Shown piece after piece: positions 51,154-59,130 of a stretch of DNA of 64,000 nt. Origin of the DNA: Plantactinospora sp039889035 (lineage in GTDB: Bacteria; Actinomycetota; Actinomycetes; Mycobacteriales; Micromonosporaceae); NCBI GenBank assembly GCA_039889035.1, contig JBDQQY010000001.1, positions 458,107 to 522,106 of the forward strand, in the 5' to 3' direction. Made by a program: the position numbers and the translations under genes. Within the stretch, counting starts at the first letter, position 1. Each line of letters opens with the position of its first letter. Below the pieces are notes generated by a model. It did no database searches, was not told the DNA's origin, and saw only the letters and a list, made by a program, of their open reading frames with translations.

Positions 51154-52295
51154 CAGGACACCTTCTCCACGATCGCGACGGCGTTCAGCCCGCCGAAGCC
51201 GAACGAGTCCACCTGGGCGACCCGCAGGGTGGCCAGCTCGGCGTGCTCGCGTACCAGTCGGAAGCCGTCGACCTCGTCGATCGGGTTGTCCAGGCCGAGA
51301 ATCGGCGGCACCACCCCGGAGCGCAGCGCCTCGACCGCCACCACCAGGCTGTGCAGCCCGGAGGCGCCGGCGGTGTGCCCGGTCATCGACTTGATCGCGG
51401 TCATGTACGGCGAGGGCGCCACCCCGGAGAAGACCTCCCGGACGGCCTGCGCCTCGGCCTCGTCGTTCAGCGCCGTCCCGGTGCCGTGCAGCATCAGCAG
51501 GTCGACCTCGGCCGGCTCCACCCCGGCCCGGCGGTGCGCCTCCCGGGTGACCAGCGCGATGTTCTTGGCGTCCGGCGCCGACGGGTGGTAGGCGTCGCAG
51601 TTCATCGCCACGCCCCGGACCCGGGCGTGCCGGTGCCCGGCGCCGGGGCCGTCCGCCTCCCGGCGCAGCACCACGGCGACCGCACCCTCGCCCTGGAGCA
51701 TCCCCCGGCGGTCCCGGTCGAACGGCCGCACCTGCGCGGGCGCCTCCGGGTAGCAGCGGTCCAGCAGGCCGTAGGTGCTCTCGGTGATGGTGTCGACCCC
51801 GGCCACCACCACGGTGTCGGCGGCGCCGAGCTCCAGCAGGTCCATGCCGAGCCCGAGGGCGTAGAGCGAGGCCGAGCAGGCGTTCGCCACCGTGTGCGTG
51901 TTGGTGGCGCCGAACCGCTTCCGCAGCGCGCTGCCGAAGTGCAGGTCGCGCACGTCGAACGGGACACCGTCCCGCCAGCTCAGCTCGACCGAGCGCAGCT
52001 CGCGCAGCGTGGTGCCGACCAGCACCGGCGTGTCGCCGAGGTCGCCGTCGAGGCCGGCGTCGGCCAGCGCGGCGGCGACCGCCTGCTCCAGCCACCGGCT
52101 GGCCCGCAGGGTCTCGTCGCAGCCCGGCCCCGGCCGGTCGTCGATCTCGTACGCGTGCTGTGCCCGGTACCGGCTGCGGTCGAAGCCGCGCAGTTCGGCC
52201 AGCCCGCTGTAGCCGGCACAGAGCGAGTCGAAGAACTCGACGGTGTTGCCGCCGATGCTGGCCACCGCACCCATCCCCACCACCAGCGCGGTCAT
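51153..52295 (-). CDS. 3-oxoacyl-ACP synthase, intact
   Basis: A 380-residue ketosynthase: Cys 140 in ANACSAS, HGTGTALND and GHTAGASG all present. Three consecutive KS-fold genes (52292, 51153, 50185) overlap here, so this enzyme may work with either neighbour. Its early region (VVGMGAVASIGGNTVEFFDSL) is typical of the FabF fold. Confidence 0.93.
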   Translation of the reverse strand: MTALVVGMGAVASIGGNTVEFFDSLCAGYSGLAELRGFDRSRYRAQHAYEIDDRPGPGCDETLRASRWLEQAVAAALADAGLDGDLGDTPVLVGTTLRELRSVELSWRDGVPFDVRDLHFGSALRKRFGATNTHTVANACSASLYALGLGMDLLELGAADTVVVAGVDTITESTYGLLDRCYPEAPAQVRPFDRDRRGMLQGEGAVAVVLRREADGPGAGHRHARVRGVAMNCDAYHPSAPDAKNIALVTREAHRRAGVEPAEVDLLMLHGTGTALNDEAEAQAVREVFSGVAPSPYMTAIKSMTGHTAGASGLHSLVVAVEALRSGVVPPILGLDNPIDEVDGFRLVREHAELATLRVAQVDSFGFGGLNAVAIVEKVS

Positions 52296-53542
52296 GGCGT
52301 CACCTCGTCGTACCTGCCGAGGATCAGCACCGCGTTGTTGCCGCCGAAGGCGAGCGCGTTGTTCTGCACCACCCGCAGGTCGGCGTCCTGGGCCACGTTG
52401 GGTACACAGTCGAGCCCGCACTCGGGGTCGGTCTCGACGTGGTTGATGGTCGGCGGGATGAACCGGTGGGTGATGGCCAGCGCGCAGGCCGCCGAGGCGA
52501 GGGCGCTCGCCGCCCCCATGGTGTGCCCGATCATCCCCTTGATCGAGACGGTGCGCGGCGGGCGCTGCCCGAAGACCTGCCGGATGGCGCCGGCCTCGGT
52601 CACGTCGTTCGCCTTGGTCCCGGTGCCGTGCGCGGAGATGAAGTCGATGTCGCCCGGCTTCACCCCGGCGTTGCGGTGGGCCAGCTCGATGCAGCGGGCG
52701 ATGCTGTTCCGGTCCGGCGCGACCGGGTGGTACGCGTCGCAGTTGAGCCCGTAGCCGAGCACCTCCGCGTAGATCCGGGCGCCCCGGGCCCGCGCCGAGT
52801 CGAGGCTCTCCATCAGCAGGATGCCGGCGCCCTCACCGGTGAGGATGCCCTTGCGGTTCAGGTCGAACGGCTGGCACGCCTCCGGGGCGATGGTGCCGAG
52901 CCGGTAGAAGCCGGTGAAGGTCTTCCGGCACAGCGCGTCGGCGCCGCCGCAGAGGGCCACCTCCACGTCGCCGCTGCGGATCGCGTCGAAGCCGTACCCG
53001 ACCGCGTAGTTGCCGGCCGCGCAGGCGGTCGGGATCGTCACCGCCTCGACGTCGGTCAGCCCGAGTTCGGCGACGATGCTCGACGAGAGGCGGCCGGCGG
53101 GGACCCGACGCGCCACGACCGGATCGAAGTGCTCCGCACCCCGGTCGACCTGTACCCCGACCAGTTGGTCGAGGTCGTGGGATTCACCGTCCGTGGTCCC
53201 CACCGACACCAGCGCGCGGCGGGACCGCAGCGCCTCGACGGACATGCCCGCGTCCGCGACCGCCATGCCGGCGGCGGCGGCCGAGAGCTGGCTCGCCCGG
53301 CCGAGCTGCGCCGGGTCGACGTGGTGCAGCCAGCGGGCCGGGTCGAAGTCGGTGATCTCGCACCCGTTGGCGTGTGCGAACCCGGTCGTGTCGAACGCGG
53401 TGATCGGCTTGACCCCGCTCCGACCGGCCCGCAGCCCGGCGAGAAACTTCTCGACCCCGATTCCGATGCTGGTCACCACGCCGAGCCCGGTGACGACCAC
53501 CCGGCGGGGCGATCGAGCATCGCCTGGCAGAACGCTCATCAT
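52292..53542 (-). CDS. 3-oxoacyl-ACP synthase (FabF-like), intact
   Basis: A 416-residue ketosynthase, the most FabF-like of the set: RRVVVTGLGVVTSIG, Cys 174 in PTACAAGNY, AHGTGTKAND, GHTMGAAS and the C-terminal NNALAFGGNNAVLIL. It is the second gene of the PKS operon, 55 bp after the ACP. Confidence 0.95.
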   Translation of the reverse strand: MMSVLPGDARSPRRVVVTGLGVVTSIGIGVEKFLAGLRAGRSGVKPITAFDTTGFAHANGCEITDFDPARWLHHVDPAQLGRASQLSAAAAGMAVADAGMSVEALRSRRALVSVGTTDGESHDLDQLVGVQVDRGAEHFDPVVARRVPAGRLSSSIVAELGLTDVEAVTIPTACAAGNYAVGYGFDAIRSGDVEVALCGGADALCRKTFTGFYRLGTIAPEACQPFDLNRKGILTGEGAGILLMESLDSARARGARIYAEVLGYGLNCDAYHPVAPDRNSIARCIELAHRNAGVKPGDIDFISAHGTGTKANDVTEAGAIRQVFGQRPPRTVSIKGMIGHTMGAASALASAACALAITHRFIPPTINHVETDPECGLDCVPNVAQDADLRVVQNNALAFGGNNAVLILGRYDEVTP

Positions 53543-53597
53543 CGCGCCTCACTCACCTGTAGTCTTCCGACCCGACTCCGCCGTCCGCGCGACGCGC

Positions 53598-53864
53598 TCA
53601 GGCGTTCGACGCCTCGCCGACGACGGCGTAAACGCCCTGGAGATTCACCATTCGGCTCAGTTCCGCCTGGTCGATGGTGACGTGCAGATTCCGCTCCAGC
53701 GCTGCGAGAATTTCGATCGCCAGCAGCGAGTCCGCACCGTGGTCCTCTTTGAAGAGACTGGTCTCGGTGACCTCGTCGGCGTCGATTTCCAGAATCTCGC
53801 AGACGATCTCCTTGACCTGCTCGCGGTCGATGTCGGTGCTGGTGGTCGGGGTCGTGCTGGTCAT
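53598..53864 (-). CDS. Acyl carrier protein (first gene of PKS operon)
   Basis: An 88-residue ACP; the phosphopantetheine Ser lies in HGADSLLAIEI. ATG 53864 has a GGAGG ribosome-binding site. It heads the long minus-strand operon that runs to 37461, and lies 153 bp from an 11-bp direct-repeat site. Confidence 0.95.
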   Translation of the reverse strand: MTSTTPTTSTDIDREQVKEIVCEILEIDADEVTETSLFKEDHGADSLLAIEILAALERNLHVTIDQAELSRMVNLQGVYAVVGEASNA

Positions 53865-54016
53865 GTCGCCTCCAGAAACGGATCGGTTGAGTGAATATCT
53901 CGATGGCTACCTCTGGCTGGCGGCGCCGTGCGCCTCATAGCCCGATACCGTTTGCCGCCTCCGCCGTCTGGCGGCACCATCGGATCGCGGTACTGTCCCG
54001 AGTCTGTGAGCCGCGA

Positions 54017-54033
54017 CTATATTTCTCCTATAT
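54017..54033 (-). promoter_or_regulatory. 11-bp-spaced direct repeat upstream of the PKS operon (site 1)
   Basis: CTATAT occurs twice (54017 and 54028), exactly 11 bp apart, in the 256-bp divergent gap between the PKS operon and the plus-strand phosphatase. Read towards the PKS genes it is ATATAG-N5-ATATAG. The hexamers are AT-only islands in a GC-rich region, and the orientation agrees with the other sites. Confidence 0.6.
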
Positions 54034-54120
54034 GGCAACGGGCGGTCCGCCATATCCGGTCCGACCGCCGGATTTCCGACTAGCCCGGTCACCGGTCCAC
54101 CCGGATGGCAGGGTTGAGGT

Positions 54121-54723
54121 ATGGCGGTCGACATCGTCTACGAGACGCACGCGATGACCACCGACAACGAGGCCGGGCTGGCCACCGGCTGGCGGCCCGG
54201 CCAACTTTCCGAGTACGGCCGGCGCGGCGCCCGGGAGCTGGGTGAGCGGCGCCGCGACGACGGGCTGCGCGTCGTCTTCTGCTCCGACCTGGCCCGCGCG
54301 GTGGAGACCGTCGAGATCGCGTTCCCGTTGCGGAAGCTGCCGGTACACCAGGACACCCGGCTCCGCGAGTGCGACTACGGCGACCTGACCGGCCACCCGG
54401 TGGCCGAGCTTGCCCCGCTGCGCCTCCGGCACCTGGACGAGCCCTTCCCGGGCGGGCAGAGCTACCGGCAGGTGGTGGAGCAGACCCGGAACTTCCTCCG
54501 GGACCTGGCCGCCGCCTGGGACGGTTCCCGGGTGTTGATCGTGGCGCACTCGGCGAACCGGTGGGCCCTCGACCACCTGCTGCACGGGGCTGCCCTCGCC
54601 GACCTGGTCGCCGCGCCGTTCGAGTGGCGCCCGGGCTGGACGTACCGGCTGCCGTCGCGCTGGGGCACCGACCGCCCCCCGCCGGCCCGGCTGCAACCCG
54701 GGCAGCCCGCCCCCGGACACTGA
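54121..54723 (+). CDS. Histidine phosphatase family protein
   Basis: A 200-residue phosphoglycerate-mutase-like protein. The usual RHGET is YETHAMT, keeping the His; FCSDLARAVETVEI and LRECDYGDLTG (the acid residue region) and LIVAHSANRWALDHLL (second His) complete the site. The change of the Arg before the His may alter activity. It is the first plus-strand gene outside the cluster and probably not part of it. GAGG precedes ATG 54121. Confidence 0.85.
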   Translation: MAVDIVYETHAMTTDNEAGLATGWRPGQLSEYGRRGARELGERRRDDGLRVVFCSDLARAVETVEIAFPLRKLPVHQDTRLRECDYGDLTGHPVAELAPLRLRHLDEPFPGGQSYRQVVEQTRNFLRDLAAAWDGSRVLIVAHSANRWALDHLLHGAALADLVAAPFEWRPGWTYRLPSRWGTDRPPPARLQPGQPAPGH

Positions 54724-54890
54724 ACCTTGTCGACCTGGACCGCGCGGCGCTCACGCACCGCGTCCGACCTTGCGCTCCACCGGACCGCAAGGGGAGGTTG
54801 GCAGAGGTTCACCGGTAGCCGGTGCCGGTACGGTCGGTGCCCCGGACCGGAGCATCGGTAACTCACGGGCGGTCGCCGCCCGGGCCTGCC

Positions 54891-54896
54891 TATTCT
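54891..54896 (+). promoter_or_regulatory. -10 element for a probably leaderless hrpA transcript
   Basis: TATTCT lies 10 nt before the ATG at 54907 and no ribosome-binding site separates them. This matches the spacing of leaderless promoters common in actinomycetes. No clear -35 is seen. Confidence 0.5.
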
Positions 54897-54906
54897 TGGC
54901 GACGAC

Positions 54907-57900
54907 ATGCAGACACCACCGCCCGCCCCTGCCGTACCCGCCGCCGACCTTCCCGCGCTCCGGGCCCGGCTGCCGGAGTTGATGTTCCGCGACCAGCGCC
55001 GTATCCAGCGCCGGATGGAGGGACTGGCCAAGATCCGTGATCTCGGACGGCGGCAGGCGGCCACGGCCGAGATCGCCGCCGAGATCGGTACCGCGGAACA
55101 GCGGCTCGCCCGCCGCCGGGCCGCCGTACCGGTGATCACCTATCCGGCCGGGCTGCCGGTCAGCGACCGCAAGGACGACCTGCTCGCCGCGATCCGGGAC
55201 CACCAGGTGGTGATCGTGGCCGGCGAGACCGGCTCCGGCAAGACCACCCAGCTACCCAAGATCTGCCTGGAACTCGGTCGGGGCGTCCGGGGGCTGATCG
55301 GGCACACCCAGCCCCGCCGGCTGGCCGCGCGTACCGTGGCGGACCGGATCGCCGACGAGCTCGGCACCGAGCTTGGTGGGGTGGTCGGCTACAAGGTCCG
55401 CTTCACCGACCAGGTCGGCGACGGCACCCTGGTCAAGCTGATGACCGACGGCATCCTGCTCGCCGAGCTCCAGCAGGACCGGATGCTCCGGCAGTACGAC
55501 ACGCTGATCATCGACGAGGCGCACGAGCGCAGCCTCAACATCGACTTCATCCTCGGCTACCTCCGGCAACTCCTGCCGCGCCGGCCCGACCTGAAGGTGA
55601 TCATCACCTCGGCGACCATCGACCCGGAGCGGTTCGCCCGGCACTTCGCCTCCGACGGCGAGCCGGCGCCGGTGCTGGAGGTCTCCGGCCGGACCTATCC
55701 GGTCGAGACCCGCTACCGGCCGCTGGTCGAGGTGGGCGACAGCGAGGACCCGGACGACGACGGGGACACCGTACGGGACCAGATCCAGGCGATCGGCGAC
55801 GCGGTGCAGGAGTTGGCCGCCGAGGGGCCCGGGGACGTCCTGGTCTTCCTCAGCGGCGAACGGGAGATCCGGGACACCGCCGACGCGCTGGGCAAACTGG
55901 TGCAGAATCGCCCCGCCCTGCGGGACACCGAGATCCTGCCGCTCTTCGCCCGGCTCTCCACCGCCGAGCAGCACCGGGTCTTCCAGCCGCACCGGGGCCG
56001 CCGGGTCGTACTGGCCACCAACGTCGCCGAGACCTCGCTCACGGTTCCCGGCATCAAGTACGTGGTGGATCCCGGCACGGCCCGGATCTCGCGGTACAGC
56101 CACCGGCTCAAGGTGCAGCGGCTGCCGATCGAGCCGGTCTCCCAGGCGTCGGCCAACCAGCGCAAGGGGCGCTGCGGGCGTACCTCGGACGGGATCTGCA
56201 TCCGGCTCTACGACGAGCCGGACTTCCTGTCCCGGCCCGAGTTCACCGACCCGGAGATCCTGCGGACCAATCTCGCCTCGGTCATCCTCCAGATGACCGC
56301 GATCGGGCTGGGCGACATCGCCGCGTTCCCGTTCATCGACCCGCCGGACAAGCGCAACATCGCCGACGGGGTCAACCTGCTGCGCGAGCTGGGCGCGCTG
56401 GAGGAGACCGGCGAGGAGACCGGGCACCGGCTCACCCCGCTGGGCCGCCGGCTGGCGCAGCTCCCGGTCGACCCCCGGCTGGCCCGGATGGTGTTGGAGG
56501 GCGAGCGCAACGGCTGCGCCACCGAGGTGTCGGTGATCGCGGCCGCGCTCTCCATCCAGGATCCCCGGGAGCGGCCGGCCGACAAGCAGGCCCAGGCCGA
56601 CCAGGCGCACGCCCGGTTCACCGACAAGGAGTCGGACTTCGCCGCCCTGCTCAACCTCTGGCGATATCTCCAGGATCAGCAGCGGGCCCTGTCCTCCAGC
56701 GGGTTCCGCCGGATGTGCAAGGCCGAATACCTCAACTACCTGCGGGTCCGGGAGTGGCAGGACATCCACTCCCAGCTCCGCCAGGTGTTGCGGACCACCG
56801 GCGGCGGGCCGCCCGACGGCCGCCAGGGCCAGGGCCGGCGCGGTACCGGCGCGGGCGCGACCACCGACGGCGCCGCGACCGGCGGCCGCGCCGACACCGA
56901 CAGCGCCGCGACCGGACCGGGTACGCCGACCGCGACCGGCAGCGCCGGTGACGCCACGCCGGACGGGTTCGACAGCGACCGGATCCACCAGTCGCTGCTC
57001 GCCGGGCTGCTCTCGCACGTCGGGTTGAAGGAGGCGCAGAAGAACGAATACCTGGGCGCCCGGGGGGCCAAGTTCGGCCTCTTCCCCGGCTCGGCGCTGT
57101 TCCGCAAGCCGCCGCGCTGGGTGATGGCCGCCGAGCTGGTCGAGACGTCCCGGCTCTGGGGCCGGGTCGCCGCCCGGATCGAGCCGGAGTGGGTCGAGGC
57201 GCTCGCCCAGCACCTGGTGAAGCGCAGCTACAGCGAGCCGCACTGGGAGAAGAAGCAGGCCGCCGTGGTGGCGTACGAGAAGGTCACCCTCTACGGCATC
57301 CCGCTGGTCAGCGGCCGGAAGGTCAACTTCGGCCGGATCGACCCGGCGCTGAGCCGGGAACTGTTCATCCGGCACGCGCTGGTGGAGGGGGACTGGCAGA
57401 CCCACCACCGGTTCTTCCACGACAACCGGGCCCTGCTCGACGAGGTCGAGGAGTTGGAGCACCGGGCCCGACGCCGGGACATCCTGGTCGACGACGAGAC
57501 GCTCTACTCCTTCTACGACCAGCGGATCCCCGCCGAGGTGGTCTCCGGCCGGCACTTCGACGCCTGGTGGAAGAAGACCCGCCGGGACCGGCCCGACCTG
57601 CTCACCTTCGACCGGCAGATGCTGGTCAACGAGGGCCGGGGCGGGGTCGACGCGGCGGACTTCCCGGACGAGTGGCACTCGGACGGGGTGGCGCTGCCGT
57701 TGACGTACCGGTTCGAGCCGGGGACGGAGACCGACGGGGTGACGGTGGACATCCCGCTGCCGATGCTCAACCAGGTCGACGCGGAGAGCTTCGACTGGCA
57801 GGTTCCAGGGCTGCGCGAGGAACTGGTGGTGGCGCTGATCCGGTCGCTGCCGAAGGCCGTACGCCGGAACTTCGTCCCGGTGCCGGACTACGCCCGGGCG

Positions 57901-59022
57901 GTGCTGGCCGCGATCACACCCGGCCGGGAGCCGCTGCTCGACGCGCTGACCCGGGAGCTGCGCCGGATGACCGGGGTGACCGTGCCCCGGGACGCCTGGG
58001 ACACCGATCGGCTGCCGGCACACCTGCGCCCCACCTTCCGGGTGGTCGGCGAGGAGCGGCAGACCGTCGCCGAGGGCAAGGACCTGCCGGCGCTGCAACG
58101 GCAGCTCAGCACCCAGGTACGCCGGATGGTGGCCGCCGCCGCGCCGGACGTGGAACGGTCGGGCCTGCGGGAGTGGAGCATCGGCACGCTGCCGCGCTCG
58201 ATCGAGCAGGACCGGGCCGGCTACCTGGTGACCGCCTATCCGGCGCTGACCGACGAGGGCGACAGTGTCGGCGTACGGGTCTTCGAGAGCGAGGCCGAGC
58301 AGCGCCGGCAGATGTGGGCCGGTACCCGACGGCTGCTCCGGCTGACCCTCGGCTCGCCGCAGAAGTTCGTCTCCGGGCGGCTCTCCAACGAGGCGAAGCT
58401 GGCGCTGAGCCGCAACCCGTACCGCAACGTGCAGGACCTGCTCGACGACGCGGCCGACGCGGCGGTGGACAAGCTGATGGCCGATGCCGGCGGGCCGGCC
58501 TGGGACGGCGAGGGTTTCGGCGCGCTGCGGGACCGGGTCCGGGCGGAACTGGTCGACACCACCGTCGAGGTCGTCGACCGGGTACGCCGGGTGCTGGCCA
58601 CCGCCTACGCCGTGGAGCAGCGGCTGGCCCGGACCAACAACCTGACCATGGTGGCGGCGCTGGCCGACATCCGCACCCAGCTCTCCGGGCTGGTGCACCG
58701 GGGCTTCGTCACCGAGACCGGCCACGCCCGGCTGGCCGACCTGCCGCGCTATCTGACCGCGATCGAGCGCCGTCTCGACCGGCTGCCGCAAAACCCGCAG
58801 CGGGACCGCGACCAGCAGGCCCGGATCGCCCAGGTGCAGCAGGAGTACCGGGAGATGGTCGACGCGCTGCCGCCGGCCCGCCGGGGCGACGACGCGGTAC
58901 GACAGATCCGCTGGATGATCGAGGAACTCCGGGTGAACGTCTTCGCCCAGGCGCTCGGTACGCCGTACCCGATCTCGGAACAGCGGATCTACCGGGCGAT
59001 GGACCTGGCCGAGGCCGGCTGA
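54907..59022 (+). CDS. hrpA: ATP-dependent RNA helicase HrpA (DEAH box)
   Basis: A 1371-residue DEAH-box helicase. Motif I GETGSGKTT (near 107), motif II DEAH in IIDEAHERS (near 202), motif III SATID, motif V NVAETSLTVPG and motif VI QRKGRCGR are all present, followed by the winged-helix/ratchet region and the large C-terminal HrpA domain (DUF3418 type). A Gly/Ala/Thr-rich insert lies around residues 635-680. HrpA acts on ribosome-bound mRNA. It is a housekeeping gene outside the cluster. Confidence 0.96.
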   Translation: MQTPPPAPAVPAADLPALRARLPELMFRDQRRIQRRMEGLAKIRDLGRRQAATAEIAAEIGTAEQRLARRRAAVPVITYPAGLPVSDRKDDLLAAIRDHQVVIVAGETGSGKTTQLPKICLELGRGVRGLIGHTQPRRLAARTVADRIADELGTELGGVVGYKVRFTDQVGDGTLVKLMTDGILLAELQQDRMLRQYDTLIIDEAHERSLNIDFILGYLRQLLPRRPDLKVIITSATIDPERFARHFASDGEPAPVLEVSGRTYPVETRYRPLVEVGDSEDPDDDGDTVRDQIQAIGDAVQELAAEGPGDVLVFLSGEREIRDTADALGKLVQNRPALRDTEILPLFARLSTAEQHRVFQPHRGRRVVLATNVAETSLTVPGIKYVVDPGTARISRYSHRLKVQRLPIEPVSQASANQRKGRCGRTSDGICIRLYDEPDFLSRPEFTDPEILRTNLASVILQMTAIGLGDIAAFPFIDPPDKRNIADGVNLLRELGALEETGEETGHRLTPLGRRLAQLPVDPRLARMVLEGERNGCATEVSVIAAALSIQDPRERPADKQAQADQAHARFTDKESDFAALLNLWRYLQDQQRALSSSGFRRMCKAEYLNYLRVREWQDIHSQLRQVLRTTGGGPPDGRQGQGRRGTGAGATTDGAATGGRADTDSAATGPGTPTATGSAGDATPDGFDSDRIHQSLLAGLLSHVGLKEAQKNEYLGARGAKFGLFPGSALFRKPPRWVMAAELVETSRLWGRVAARIEPEWVEALAQHLVKRSYSEPHWEKKQAAVVAYEKVTLYGIPLVSGRKVNFGRIDPALSRELFIRHALVEGDWQTHHRFFHDNRALLDEVEELEHRARRRDILVDDETLYSFYDQRIPAEVVSGRHFDAWWKKTRRDRPDLLTFDRQMLVNEGRGGVDAADFPDEWHSDGVALPLTYRFEPGTETDGVTVDIPLPMLNQVDAESFDWQVPGLREELVVALIRSLPKAVRRNFVPVPDYARAVLAAITPGREPLLDALTRELRRMTGVTVPRDAWDTDRLPAHLRPTFRVVGEERQTVAEGKDLPALQRQLSTQVRRMVAAAAPDVERSGLREWSIGTLPRSIEQDRAGYLVTAYPALTDEGDSVGVRVFESEAEQRRQMWAGTRRLLRLTLGSPQKFVSGRLSNEAKLALSRNPYRNVQDLLDDAADAAVDKLMADAGGPAWDGEGFGALRDRVRAELVDTTVEVVDRVRRVLATAYAVEQRLARTNNLTMVAALADIRTQLSGLVHRGFVTETGHARLADLPRYLTAIERRLDRLPQNPQRDRDQQARIAQVQQEYREMVDALPPARRGDDAVRQIRWMIEELRVNVFAQALGTPYPISEQRIYRAMDLAEAG

Positions 59023-59130
59023 GGGCAAACAGTAAGGACAACTGCAAGATTGACGGGCCCGAATCGGCTCACGTAGGCTGACCAGGTCGGCGGCGGCATT
59101 TTCCCGTTTTCTGAGTCCGGGAGCGCCCCT

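Noticed and set aside
44038..53542. Modular type I PKS
   Set aside because: All ketosynthase, reductase, dehydratase and ACP functions are separate small genes and there is no acyltransferase domain.
59023..59130. Terminator or regulatory RNA between hrpA and the secreted protein gene
   Set aside because: No stem longer than a few base pairs is visible; only a possible TAGGCT -10 near 59073.
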